From Cytophagales bacterium (GTDB lineage Bacteria; Bacteroidota; Bacteroidia; Cytophagales; 172606-1): a DNA stretch of 64,000 nucleotides. Positions 8,277 to 18,511 of this stretch are shown in pieces (within the stretch, counting starts at the first letter, position 1; each line of letters starts with the position of its first letter). The notes beneath the pieces were generated by a model. The model searched no databases and was not told the origin of the DNA. It saw only the letters and a list, made by a program, of their open reading frames with translations. The stretch covers positions 1 through 64,000 of the forward strand of contig JAUJNL010000001.1 of the NCBI GenBank assembly GCA_030448185.1, given 5' to 3'. The position numbers and the translations under genes were made by a program.

Positions 8277-9200
8277 ATGATGAAAAAATGTGTATTTGCC
8301 CTTCTGCTGGCCTCCAGCTGCTTAGCCGTCTATGGCCAAAAATCTTCTAGCCATTCTCGTAGTTCTTCCCGTCACGATCATTCCAATGACCGATACGAAC
8401 ACCGGGATAACCACCGTAAGTCTGATTGTGATGATGACGACGATGACGATGACCGGGAACGCGATCGGAATTATAGCCGTGACCGGGACCGGGACTATGA
8501 CAAACGACGCTTTACTATTGTAATCCCCGGGCGCCGCGGTGACTGGGAACTTCAACGGCGCGATCACGATGATGATAAAGATAAGTGGAGCCGCCGTGAG
8601 GAACGGGAACCCCGCCGCTACCGGAAGAGCGAACCAGTACCCGTTTTTACCTTTGGTCCTAAAGTGGGGGTGAATTATGCTACCTTCCTTAAAAATCCGG
8701 TCAGCCTGGATGCCGATTATAATTGGGGATACCATATTGGCGGTTTTATGCGGTTTAACCTTCGCCGCGCGTATATTCAGCCAGAGTTTCTATACAGCAC
8801 CAAAGGCGGAACGCTAGACCTTTCACAAAGTATAGGTGGCCCTTATGATCCAGGACTTTATCAGGTTAATTCACAATACCTGGACGTGCCGTTATTGTTA
8901 GGGGCCCGGTTGGTTAGTACCCGCAACTTCAACTTACGCATATTTGCCGGTCCTATGGCTTCCTTTACGATTGGTGGCCAGGGTCTGGAGAATTTTCTGA
9001 ATGAAAACGAAAAGACTGGAGACTATCTGGAGGATATATTAATGGGCTACCATGCCGGTGTTGGCGTGGATTTAGGAGCTATTACACTGGATACCCGTTA
9101 CGAATGGACTATGATGGGGGCCGCCAACCTGCAACGGGCCAATTTAGGCAAGCCGCGCAGTGCATTGATTCAGGCATCCGTGGGAATTAAGATGTTTTGA
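8277..9200 (+). CDS. Outer-membrane beta-barrel protein with Asp/Arg-rich N-terminal region
   Basis: A 307-residue exported protein with a signal peptide (MMKKCVFALLLASSCLAVYGQ, cut after VYGQ). Residues 22-120 are strongly low-complexity: serine/histidine at first, then a run of eight aspartates (DDDDDDDD near residue 60) and Arg-Asp repeats (RDRDRDYDKRR). From about residue 125 (FTFGPKVGVNYATFLKN) it becomes a PorT-like porin barrel with alternating strands ending in an aromatic residue (ASVGIKMF), as in Bacteroidetes beta-barrel_2 proteins. The charged region is probably unstructured and may bind metal or lipopolysaccharide; that is inference. The ATG at 8280 is an equally good start. Confidence 0.8.
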   Translation: MMKKCVFALLLASSCLAVYGQKSSSHSRSSSRHDHSNDRYEHRDNHRKSDCDDDDDDDDRERDRNYSRDRDRDYDKRRFTIVIPGRRGDWELQRRDHDDDKDKWSRREEREPRRYRKSEPVPVFTFGPKVGVNYATFLKNPVSLDADYNWGYHIGGFMRFNLRRAYIQPEFLYSTKGGTLDLSQSIGGPYDPGLYQVNSQYLDVPLLLGARLVSTRNFNLRIFAGPMASFTIGGQGLENFLNENEKTGDYLEDILMGYHAGVGVDLGAITLDTRYEWTMMGAANLQRANLGKPRSALIQASVGIKMF

Positions 9201-9308
9201 CACGGAATGCCACCGGGAGCAGTTTTAATTTACTCCTGCTGATGCATGCTTAGTAAAACATAACCGGTGTTTGAAGATAGATTTGAGTACAGACTGGATC
9301 AGCGATAA

Positions 9309-9339
9309 AAATAGGGCAGGTCTTACATCCTGCCCTATT
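9309..9339 (-). terminator. Hairpin terminator, minus strand
   Basis: AATAGGGCAGG and CCTGCCCTATT pair around a short loop; on the minus strand a T-run (TTTTTAT) follows. It ends the gene at 9345-9815. Confidence 0.75.
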
Positions 9340-9344
9340 ACTAG

Positions 9345-9815
9345 TTATTGTGCCGTGGTAAAATCTTCGTATTCAAGTACCGTTTGCCGGGCCATGAGTA
9401 GGGCATCTTTTTTTAAGGGCTCATACTTTCCTACAGAAACAATATAAAAGTTCAGCTACAAGTCTGGGTAGAGGCGAACTTCAAAAACGTCTTCCTCATA
9501 GGTAGCCGAACTACCCGTACGGCTGCCATATACGGTGTACGTGTTACGGACGGGAACGAAAGTAAGGCGTTCTACGGCAGGTAATGCGTCCCACTTACCG
9601 GCTTTCAGGCCAAATAAACCCGTATACACTCTGATTTTTCGTTCGGTAAAATTAATTTGAATCCCTTCCTGAAAGGTAAGAGCAAACAGGCTTACCAGCA
9701 TAAAAAGCAGACCTATCAACAGCTTTTGGGTGAGGGCAAATACGCTAAGGGCCAGAACCAGTCCTGCCGGTATTTTAACGATAAGGGGCAATGCCCTGAT
9801 ACTTCGCTGATACAT
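9345..9815 (-). CDS. Hypothetical membrane protein, frameshift near its end
   Basis: The first 119 residues start with two hydrophobic helices (IPAGLVLALSVFALTQ and LLIGLLFMLVSLFALTF) followed by a beta-rich cytoplasmic part (GIQINFTERKIRVYTGLFG), a pattern seen in small PH-like membrane proteins. The frame stops after EVRLYPDL at about 9456. In the next frame LNFYIVSVGKYEPLKKDALL continues sensibly to a TAA at 9345-9347, just before a terminator. I infer that one base is missing around 9455-9460 and that the true protein is about 157 residues. Function unknown. Confidence 0.6.
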
Positions 9816-9956
9816 CTCTCTGGGGAATTTTGAATTGATGACCCGTATTGAAATAAGTAACCCTTAAATATCTCTTTTCATGTTTTCCTTTCAATAATGC
9901 AACCAATAAGCCCGATTGAGAGTCAATAAGGATAGAACAACACCCAAGGAGTAATG

Positions 9957-10388
9957 ATGAAGACAGTAATGATTTTGACAATTATACTTTTGTGCGGAAT
10001 GGTATACAGTTGTAATCCAGGCAGTACCCCGATAGCTCCTTTCGGAATCTTCGGGAAGTGGCAATTGGTTAAACTTGAATCGGGCTGGACTGGGGAAGTG
10101 ATTGATGCGAAATCTCTTCCCTATCAGGAATCCTATGAGTTTCGATCAGACAGCACTTTCCGGAAATTCCGCACTGATAGCTTAGTAGCTACCGGCAAAT
10201 ACACTCAGAAAGACTTCAGCGGGGAAAAGTACATTGAATTATCCTTCGACAACGAAGAATCAAGTTCAGGTTGTACGAGAGGAAAAACGTATCTGCAACA
10301 ACCTGAAAGGGATGTCCTAATCGAAAACAATCAGCCCTGCGATGGTCCGAAGCTGTATTTCCAGCGGGTAAAGGAAAAGAAAGAATAG
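9957..10388 (+). CDS. Small lipoprotein, lipocalin-like (hypothetical)
   Basis: A 143-residue protein with a lipoprotein signal: MKTVMILTIILLCGMVYSC, cysteine at residue 19. The mature part (GKWQLVKLESGWTGEV, ESYEFRSDSTFRKFRTD, GKYTQKDFSGEKYIELSFD) has the look of the small lipocalin-like lipoproteins common in Bacteroidetes, in which a GxW motif opens a beta-barrel. ATG 9954 lies one codon earlier and would add one methionine. Ligand unknown. Confidence 0.65.
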   Translation: MKTVMILTIILLCGMVYSCNPGSTPIAPFGIFGKWQLVKLESGWTGEVIDAKSLPYQESYEFRSDSTFRKFRTDSLVATGKYTQKDFSGEKYIELSFDNEESSSGCTRGKTYLQQPERDVLIENNQPCDGPKLYFQRVKEKKE

Positions 10389-10429
10389 GATCCGAGATGA
10401 AAAATGCCTTTCCGGCAAGATATTGATGC

Positions 10430-10463
10430 AAAAAAGTAGGGGCGAAAAATCTTTCGCCCCTAC
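10430..10463 (-). terminator. Hairpin terminator for leuS
   Basis: GTAGGGGCGAAA (10436-10447) pairs exactly with TTTCGCCCCTAC (10452-10463); on the minus strand a run of six T follows. It lies 63 bp after the leuS stop codon. Confidence 0.8.
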
Positions 10464-10525
10464 CAGTAACCAGGTAACTATTCGTTTTTCAACCAGAAAC
10501 TTTCAACTCTAAACCAGCAACCAAT

Positions 10526-13499
10526 CTATACCACCACGTTCACAATCCGCTTGGGCACCACGATAATCTTCTTGGGCGGCTTACCTTCCAACCATTTCTG
10601 AACCGCCTCTGATTCTAAAACTACCTTCTCAATTTCTGCCGGAGCAGTATCCACTGAAAATGTCATTTTCGCCCGGACTTTTCCGTTAATGGAAATGGGG
10701 TACTCAAAGGCCGATTCGATTAGGTAAGATTCATTGTAAGCCGGATAAGGGGCCTGCGTTACGCTGGTCGTATTGCCCAGCAGATGCCAGATTTCCTCCG
10801 CAATGTGCGGGGCGTAGGACGAAAGTACTACCGTCAGATCCGACAGAATAGCCTGTTTGTTGCACTTCAACGAAGTAAGTTCATTGACGCACACCATAAA
10901 AGCACTTACCGAAGTATTCAGCGACAGACTTTCGATGTCGTCGGCTACTTTCTTAATAAGCTTATGCAGGGCTTTCAGTTCTTCCCTGGTCGGCTCGGCA
11001 TTGGACACATTGAACTGGTTGGTTCTTTCGTCGTGCATGAGTCGCCAGTACTTGCGCAGGAAGTTATGCACGCCGGAAATGCCGTTGGTATTCCAGGGCT
11101 TCGAATCGGTCAGTGGCCCTAGGAACATCTCGTACATCCGCAGGGTATCGGCTCCGTAACGATTTACTATATCGTCGGGGTTAACGACATTGTAAAGCCG
11201 CTTAGACATTTTCTCTACTTGATTTCCACAGATATACTTACCATCTTCTTCAGTTATAAATACTGCGTTCTCATATTCAGGGCGCCATTTTCTAAAAGCT
11301 TCTATATTAAGAAGATTACCATCAACTAAACCCAGTCCTTCAACTAAGTTAATATCAGTATGTATAGGGTAAGTTGGTACCGTATGGTTAAAGTCTATTC
11401 TACCTACCAAATCAGGCTGTATTTCTTTTTGCTCCTTAGTAATTTTATTAAGAATTGGATTTACATAAGAGATTGTTTGCTGATCTTGTAATTCAAGCTT
11501 ATCTCTAATTCCTTTCGAAATAAATATTGGAGGCGCTTTAACTTTCTCTTTATTACCTCCATGTCCAGCAACAGTTGCTATGCTATGAGCTGTTAGCCGG
11601 TAAATATTATAATCATATACAAGAGCTGAAATGCCCTGAATCATCCCTGATTCACCAACTTCTTGAATGGCTCATCCACGGTCACGTAGCCGAAGTCATT
11701 ACAGAATTTGTTCCAGAAGCGGGAATAAACCAGGTGGCCAGTGGCGTGTTCGAACCACCGATGTATAAGTCCACATTCTGCCAATAGGCTTGCGCCTCTT
11801 TGCTGCAAAACTCCCGTTCATTGTGCGGGTCCATGTACCGGAAGAAGTACCAGCTGGAACCGGCCCAGCCCGGCATGGTACTGAGTTCATATTCGTACTG
11901 GCCTTGGTATTTCCAGCCTTTGGCCCGTCCTAGTGGCGGCTCCCCGGTTTCAGTAGGCTTGTACTGGTCAATTTCGGGCAATACCAGCGGCAATTCATCT
12001 ACATCCAGCAAATGCGGCAGGTCGTCCTTGAAATACACGGGAACCGGTTCACCCCAGTACCGCTGGCGGCTAAATACGGCATCCCGCATCCGATAGTTGA
12101 TTTTGGCCTTGCCCACGCCCAGTTCTTCGGCCTTTTGAATGGCTTTTTCTACGGCTGCTGCCCAATCCAGTCCGTTCAGGAAGCCGGAATTAATCATCTT
12201 GCCGTATTTCACCTCACAAGGATTTTCCAACTCCTCAGTGCCTTCAATGACGCAGATAATCGGCAGGTCGAAATGTTTAGCAAAGCGGTAATCCCGGTCA
12301 TCGGAGGAAGGCACACCCATCACCACACCGGTACCGTAACCCGCCAGTACGTAGTCAGCAATCCACAAGGGCACCTTTTCCCCACTCAGCGGATTGATGA
12401 CGTAACTACCCGTAAATACGCCGGAGACCGTTTTTACGTCACTCATCCGGTCCCGTTCGGAACGGTTACCGGCAATATTGATGTATTCTTCCACAGCGGC
12501 CTTTTGCTCCGGCGAAGTAAGTTGCCCAATCAGTTCGTGTTCGGGGGCAATGGACAGGTAGGTAACGCCAAAAATTGTGTCAATCCGGGTCGTGAAAACG
12601 GTCAGGGTAATATCTTTGCCGTCTACCTTGAAATCCAGCTCGGCACCCAGCGACTTACCAATCCAGTTACGCTGCATTTCTTTCAGCGGCTCGGGCCAGT
12701 CAATGTCGTCGAGGCCTCGCAGCAGCCGGTCGACATAGGCGGTAATCCGCATGGACCACTGCTTCATTTTCTTGCGTTCCACCGGATAGCCACCCCGTTC
12801 GGATACGCCGTCTTTTACCTCGTCGTTGGCTAACACCGTTCCCAGGGCCGCGCACCAGTTTACTACCGATTCGGCAAGATAGGTCAGGCGGTATTTCAGT
12901 AAAATATCCTGCTTTTGCTTCTCGTCAAAGTTTTTCCATTCCTGGGCGGTAAAAGTGGGGGTATCTTCGTCGCACACCGCTTTTACATTGGCATTGCCAT
13001 TCTGCTCAAATTGGGCTACCAATTTGGCGATAGGTTCAGCCTTGTCGGTTTCCTGGTTGTACCACGCCTGGAACAACTCCCTAAAAATCCACTGCGTCCA
13101 TTTATAGTACGAGGGGTCTGAGGTGCGGACTTCCCGGCTCCAGTCGTAGGAAAAGCCGATGTTTTTGAGCTGCTCGATGTAGCGGGTAATATTCTGCTCG
13201 GTGGTAATGGCAGGATGCTGTCCTGTCTGAATCGCATATTGTTCGGCAGGCAGCCCAAAAGAGTCGAAGCCCATCGGGTGCAACACATTAAAGCCCCGGC
13301 TCCGCTTGTAGCGGCTTACGATATCGGAAGCAATGTAGCCTAGTGGGTGCCCGACGTGCAAGCCGGCTCCCGACGGATACGGGAACATGTCCAGCACGTA
13401 GTACTTAGGCTTGCCCGTATCGTTGGTGACTTTATATATCTGGTCCTTCTCCCACTGTGCCTGCCACTTTTTCTCTATTTCCCGGAAATTATACTCCAT
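10526..13499 (-). CDS. leuS: Leucyl-tRNA synthetase, two frameshifts
   Basis: Charges tRNA-Leu; class I synthetase with an editing domain, essential. The N-terminal part (13499 to 11682) shows [20 protein letters not shown] (HIGH motif) and [17 protein letters not shown] of the editing domain; the C-terminal part (11644 to 10526) holds [15 protein letters not shown] (KMSKS-type motif) and ends KRIVNVVV. The two are joined by [20 protein letters not shown] and [20 protein letters not shown], readable only by shifting frame near 11751 (one G missing) and near 11645 (one G missing from a G-run). Because the enzyme is essential these are most likely sequence errors. The stretch at about 11205-11645 is much more AT-rich than the rest and holds an unusually long segment between SALVYDYN and the KMSKS motif. 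Confidence 0.93.
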
Positions 13500-13553
13500 T
13501 GTCTGAACCGTTGATGCAAATGATTGTAATGATACTTATGATAAAAGAGTTTT

Positions 13554-13637
13554 CACGCAAAGACGCTAAGAAAAGCGCAAAGACCGCAAAGTGATTCTCT
13601 CTGCGACCTGTGCGTTCATACTTTGCGCCTTTGCGTG
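13554..13637. repeat. Inverted repeat of CGCAAAG words
   Basis: CACGCAAAGACGC at 13554 onward with further GCGCAAAG words to 13590 pairs imperfectly with CTTTGCGCCTTTGCGTG at 13621-13637. It fills the gap between asnS and leuS. Similar CGCAAAG-word hairpins are widespread in bacterial intergenic regions; role unknown. Confidence 0.65.
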
Positions 13638-13683
13638 ATTTATATTTGTCTAATGTCTTACGTCTAAAATCTAACGTGTTCGC

Positions 13684-15134
13684 CTAAAACTCCGCGTTTT
13701 GCGGGGTACGGGGGAATGGGATTACGTCGCGGATGTTGGTCATGCCCGTAATAAACAGAATCATCCGTTCGAAGCCCAGGCCAAAACCGGCGTGGGGGGC
13801 TGAACCATAGAGACGAGTCTCCAGGTACCACCACAGGCTTTCCTCCGGAATGTGCTGCTCCTGGATACGGGTATGCAGTTTTTCGTAGTTGTCTTCCCGC
13901 TGCGAACCGCCGATAATCTCCCCAATGCCCGGAAACAGCACATCCATGGCCCGCACCGTCTTGCCGTCGTCGTTCTGCTTCATGTAAAAGGCCTTGATGT
14001 GCTTCGGATAATCGGAAAGAATCACCGGCTTCTTGAAATGCTTCTCCACCAGGTACCGTTCGTGTTCCGACTGCAAATCCGTGCCCCAGCTTACCGGATA
14101 GGCAAATTGTCCTTTCTGCGCCGGTTTGGACTTCATCAGGATATCCACGGCTTGGGTATAGGTCAGGCGTTCAAAGGGGTTGTCCAGCACAAACCGCAGT
14201 TTTTCGCGGAGCGGCATGGGACTACGTTCTTCCTGCTTCTTGTTTTTTTCTTCTTCCAGCAGACGATTTTCCAGAAATTCCAGGTCGTCGGGGCAGTTTT
14301 CCAGAACATATCTGACCAGGTACTTTAGGAAATCTTCGGCCAGGTTCATGTTGTCTTCCAGGTCGTAGAAGGCCATTTCGGGCTCAATCATCCAGAATTC
14401 GGCCAAGTGACGGGCTGTATTAGAGTTTTCCGCCCGGAAAGTGGGTCCGAAAGTGTAGATTTTGCCTAAAGCCAGGGCTCCCAGTTCACCCTCCAGCTGC
14501 CCGGAAACGGTGAGATTGGTGGCTTTTCCGAAGAAATCCTGCTTGTAATCTACGGCTCCCTGCTCATTGATGGGCGGATTTACGGGGTCCAGCGTGGTTA
14601 CCCGGAACATCTCCCCGGCTCCTTCCGCATCCGAACCCGTGATAATGGGCGTATGCAAGTAGTAAAAACCGTTGTCATTAAAATACTTGTGAACGGCAAA
14701 AGCCACTGCGTGCCGGATTCGGAATACCGCTCCAAACGTACGAGTGCGGGGCCGTAAGTGGGCAATTTCCCGCAGGAATTCCAACCCATGCCTTTTGGCT
14801 TGCAGCTTATACTTGGTCGGGTCACTTTCGCCGTACAGCTCGATATCCGTGGCCTGCAGCTCCACTTTCTGACCGGCCTGTGAAGCTCTACCAGATTGCC
14901 CGTTACGCCAATGCACGTGCCGGTATTCTTGATTTTATTGAGAAACTCTTCGCCAAACTTTCCGGCATCCACGACAATCTGGAGGTGATTAATCGTAGAG
15001 CCGTCATTCAACATCATAAAGGCTACATTGGAGCCAATACGGGTTGTCTGTACCCAGCCTTTCACGTGCACCTCAGTGCCTACCAAGGCCGCAGATTGGA
15101 TTAGTTCTTTAACTGGAGTTCTCCGATTTAACAT
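13684..15134 (-). CDS. asnS: Asparaginyl-tRNA synthetase, one frameshift
   Basis: Charges tRNA-Asn. The N-terminal OB-fold is in one frame ([33 protein letters not shown], ending TGNLVEL), the catalytic core in another ([19 protein letters not shown], motif 2 [20 protein letters not shown], motif 3 [16 protein letters not shown], ending [10 protein letters not shown]). Frames switch near 14880. Together they give about 483 residues, normal for AsnRS. The ATG at 15134 is preferred to the one at 15152 because [11 protein letters not shown] matches the usual N-terminus. As for leuS on the same strand, the break is probably a sequence error. Confidence 0.92.
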
Positions 15135-15224
15135 ATAGAAAATGCCTTTCAATCAAATATTTCCTGCAAACTTAGAATAAAATCATATGACATTAGCAGA
15201 GAATGACGGAATGAAAAACTAAAA

Positions 15225-17024
15225 TCACCTTTGAAGCAAAGGAATTTGAAGTGCTTTTTTCATTTTCTCGTCTATTGCCAAGGCTATCAGTTTGCCTTCC
15301 TGGGAAGGAGGCCGCTCAATAGATCCTCTAAAGAGTAGACAAGACAAATCTTGACCAGCACCGGGAATTATTTGCTGCCTATTTCATTTAACCGTAACCA
15401 GTCCGGTAAGGATTGCAGGCTTGCCAGCAGCAGGGATATAGCAGATAATTACTCCGGACGGAGACAACCGCGAATCTGCAGGAGCTAGCCAGCCTTTTAT
15501 TTCCAGCAGGTTGCTTTCCTGGTTTTTATTCACCATAAAGCCTCCGGCGGCGGTATCATCGGGATTGCTGATTTTCTGTTGAACCCAGTCGCCGACCGGT
15601 TCATAGGGAAGAGCTTTCTTATCAAAGAAGTAATTAATACGATCCATAATAACTGGGGGAGAAGGATGCAGTTGGGCTAACAAAGGATTGTTAGGAGAAA
15701 GGCGGCTCAGTCGCAAGGAAAAAAGGTTTTGCTGCTGCCTTTGTTGCCATCTGGACATATCTTTTATGCCCAAAATCCAGGAATAAACCGTTACCAACAC
15801 TAGCAAACCCAATAGGCCAGTCAGCAGCACGCTTGCTTTTTTGCCTTGTGCCTGCAATTGGTACCGATTTATATATATAAATCCTATAAGACCAATGGTA
15901 ACCCAAATGGCAATGGAAGTATACCGGGAAGCTAATGCGAATTCTAAATTATAGCTGGCTCGCCCTTTAGTAGTGAGCAGTCCGGAAGCAAGCCCGTAAG
16001 CAGTAAGGCAAAGCCAGGGGTAATAGGTGTTAAACACTTCTTTTCTACGCAGTACTCCCTGCCTTATAGCTCCAAACAAGGCAAAAGCTAATCCCAGTAA
16101 AACGCCGAAGCCAGCCATACGGGCAGTCAGTACATGGGTTGCCGTAAAATCAGTGGCCAGGGGAAACGGAGAACCTACCCAGATTAGCAGAAAATTGATA
16201 CTGGTTAAGGGATTTTTTAGAAAGAAACTAAGCGGTGGATGCGGGGGGGAGACAGTTAAGTTTTTGAAGTAAAATATGAAAACAATAATTGCCAGTACTA
16301 CATACAAGAGGCTGCTGACCAGCACCAATCTCTTTTTTTGAGGAGTTAAAGCAGGCCATTGGGTAAACCAAATTTTAAAGAGCGGAAATGCAATGATCCA
16401 GCAAAGCAAGCCGTTGGCAAAGGAAAAAGTAGCCAGCAGGCTCAAAACAGCACATCCGGCGAACTTAATCGAGTAGGCTAAGTCGGTTATATTCAGCCAA
16501 ATACTTGCTGTTACCATAAAGATGGACAGGAACATACACACCTGATGCCCCCAGAGTTGATTTTCATATTGGGCAGGTGAAAAAAGAATAGCCGTGAGCA
16601 GAATGGGCCCAATCACTGAAACAACAGAAACTTTGGACGAAAATGAAGCGGGCAATGAAGCGGGCAGAGATACGCGAAGGAAATGTAAGATGATTGCAGC
16701 AGTGCCAACCATCAAAAGCCAGCTTACAACCATGATATGTATGGGTTTCCAGACTGAAAACTGCCATAGCAGTAACATAATCAATCTGGGGAGCAGTAGC
16801 CGGCTCTCGTTCTGCTGAGCAAAGAGATCGGCGATACTAAGTTTGCCCTGTAATACTTTATAATACACATTTCCGTAGGTATCCCATTCATCCCAGAAGG
16901 GAACGTTCACGGAAAATGTAAGAATAAGTAACAGCGATACAATGGCTGGGAGGTAACTCACAAAAGCCAGGGAGAGAATCCTTTTATTAGAAACAATCGG
17001 GCTATTCGGAACTGAGGTAACCAT
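15225..17024 (-). CDS. Polytopic membrane protein, GT-C glycosyltransferase-like, with in-frame TGA
   Basis: About 12 hydrophobic helices over residues 1-430, with an early NVPFWDEWDTYGN loop after the first helix, as in GT-C (dolichyl-phosphate-mannose type) transferases where acidic residues in the first loop are catalytic. A soluble C-terminal part follows (MDRINYFFDKKALPYEP). The frame stops at TGA 15384-15386 after GLVTVK, but the same frame stays open for 52 more codons with credible sequence (SIERPPSQEGKLIALAIDEK) to TGA at 15225-15227. I infer that the first TGA is a point mutation or read error within the C-terminal domain. The start is placed at ATG 17024 because the longer frame (17069) runs into a terminator hairpin. 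Substrate unknown. Confidence 0.65.
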
Positions 17025-17062
17025 TTCCTGTCGGATATAAGTGGTGCAGTTTGGTGCAAATA

Positions 17063-17107
17063 AAAACAAAGAACCCTATTCCGAAGCAGAATAGGGTTCT
17101 TTGTTTT
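17063..17107. terminator. Strong hairpin terminator, bidirectional
   Basis: A perfect 19-bp stem (AAAACAAAGAACCCTATTC at 17063-17081 with its complement at 17089-17107) around a 7-base loop, with A/T runs on both sides. It ends the LysM gene on the minus strand and rules out translation starts of the next gene upstream of 17063. Confidence 0.9.
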
Positions 17108-17121
17108 GAGAAATTTTTCAA

Positions 17122-17439
17122 TTAATCTAAAGGAATCTTTAACACCATACCCGGACGGATCTTATCAGGGTCGCTGATCTGGTCCCGGTTGGCATCATAT
17201 ATTCTTGACCATTTATGTACATCTCCGTAGTACCGGCCGGCAATTTTAGAGAGCCAGTCGCCTTCTTTTACGGTGTACATTTCAAAACGGGGGCCTTGCG
17301 GCTGGGTTGGTTGCGCTGGCTGAGCCGGACGCTGGGCCTGTGGTTGAACCGGAGCCTGTTGTGGTTTGGGCTGTGCCTGAGCAGCAGGTTTTGGAGCTGG
17401 TTTTTGTTCGCCTTTTTTAAGAAAATCAAAGAGTCCCAT
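17122..17439 (-). CDS. LysM domain protein
   Basis: A 105-residue protein from MGLFDFLKKGE. Residues 10-50 are a proline/alanine/glutamine linker (repeated QPQAQ and QPAQPT words). Residues 52-105 form one LysM domain: YTVKEGDWLSKIAGRYYGD, then HKWSRIYDANRDQI and PDKIRPGMVLKIP. LysM domains bind N-acetylglucosamine in peptidoglycan. There is no signal peptide, as in the YgaU-type cytosolic or potassium-binding LysM proteins, so peptidoglycan binding is not certain. The ATG at 17439 is preferred because MGLFDFLKK is a typical N-terminus for that group. Confidence 0.82.
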   Translation of the reverse strand: MGLFDFLKKGEQKPAPKPAAQAQPKPQQAPVQPQAQRPAQPAQPTQPQGPRFEMYTVKEGDWLSKIAGRYYGDVHKWSRIYDANRDQISDPDKIRPGMVLKIPLD

Positions 17440-17570
17440 GATTTGTTTCTTTAGTGAGTAAAACATGATTGGCAGCTACTGAATTGTTGCTGCGTAATGT
17501 TTTACTTTATACGCCAAACCGGTAGGGAAGTTGAGGTAAAAAACTAAAAGGTGAATTAAGTACGGCCTGA

Positions 17571-17720
17571 TTAGGCCTTCACCCGGCAGCGTGTATAATC
17601 CTTAACAAACTGCCGCAGGGTGAGGGGGTTTCTTCGAAGTAGATTTTCCAGTTCATGGCTTACTTCATCCGCTGTTCATAGCTTGGCTACCGTGTCTAAA
17701 GCAATCATAATTCCGATAAA
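17571..17720 (-). pseudogene. C-terminal remnant of an NmrA/SDR-type oxidoreductase
   Basis: On the minus strand a piece reading ALDTVAKL, a TGA stop, then TADEVSHELENLLRRNPLTL and RQFVKDYTRCRVKA ends at TAA 17571-17573. This is the typical end of NmrA-like NAD(P)-binding proteins (F/VxDEVxxxLxxxxGRxPxTxxxFxxD). Nothing upstream extends it, so the rest of the gene is gone. Confidence 0.5.
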
Positions 17721-17857
17721 TACCAGATTATGTGGTAGCGTATTTTCCCTTAACTAACCATAAATGCATTTTCTTTACCGGAATAAAAGATTTCTTAAAC
17801 TGCCCATAAATAACATCGGTGTGTAAGTGCTATGGCCGGCCTTACCAAGATTAGCCC

Positions 17858-18511
17858 TTACTGCCACTCAATATTCTCCTTCAACACTTTTGCGGGGACG
17901 CCACCGGCCAGGCATTTTGCCGGAATGTCCTTACTTACCACCGCTCCGGCGGCTATAACCGCGCCGTCTCCAATAGTTACCCCTTTCAGGATGATTACAT
18001 TCATGCCGATCCAGACGTGATTGCCAATTTTGATGGGTTGCGTTTTGAGATGGCTATGAGAAATAATTTCGTGGTTGTCGGAGTCCCTGATCGTTACATT
18101 GTCCGCGATGCAGGTATTGTACCCGATCTCAACTTTTAGGGAGCAGTTCAGATTAAGGTTATGATTGATGTAGCCACTTCCCAGTACCAGGGTTGCGCTA
18201 TTATTCACGAAAACCTTAGCACCCGAGAAGATCAGAAAGTTACCTTTCACCTGTAATGTGGCATTTTTTCCAATCACTAAAGAGGAAGGGAAGGGGTCTT
18301 TCCGGTGCCAGTAAGCGTTAAAATGTAGCTTAGCAGTATCGGCTATAATAAGTTCTCCGCTTTTACTCTTATAAAAACTGGTATTTCTGTTCATGTATAC
18401 GGCCCCTTTACCCTGTTTTTGCAAGTTAGCCCTCAGCGTACTGACCAAGTCCAGGTGGGTAAACCTTATAAACCGGTTCCAGAATTTTTGCCAGTATTCT
18501 ATCAGATTCAT
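17858..18511 (-). CDS. Acyltransferase with left-handed beta-helix (hexapeptide repeats)
   Basis: A 217-residue protein starting [17 protein letters not shown]. Residues 55-160 carry loose six-residue repeats ([34 protein letters not shown]), and residues 165-215 show the clear LbetaH pattern [20 protein letters not shown] and [17 protein letters not shown] with the closing GVPAKVLKE. This is the maltose/galactoside O-acetyltransferase type seen in surface polysaccharide pathways. It probably transfers an acetyl group to a sugar; the acceptor is unknown. It lies alone, with no glycan genes next to it. Confidence 0.85.
   Translation of the reverse strand: MNLIEYWQKFWNRFIRFTHLDLVSTLRANLQKQGKGAVYMNRNTSFYKSKSGELIIADTAKLHFNAYWHRKDPFPSSLVIGKNATLQVKGNFLIFSGAKVFVNNSATLVLGSGYINHNLNLNCSLKVEIGYNTCIADNVTIRDSDNHEIISHSHLKTQPIKIGNHVWIGMNVIILKGVTIGDGAVIAAGAVVSKDIPAKCLAGGVPAKVLKENIEWQ

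Noticed and set aside
11745-11765. tRNA T-loop-like GTTCGAACC
   Set aside because: It lies within the leuS coding sequence and no cloverleaf surrounds it.
12012-12833. 273-codon open frame on the plus strand
   Set aside because: It lies opposite the LeuRS editing domain, whose protein motifs are clear; the plus-strand translation is a shadow without recognisable features.
15384-15386. TGA as selenocysteine codon
   Set aside because: The position is in a C-terminal accessory domain with no redox motif, and no SECIS-like hairpin follows.
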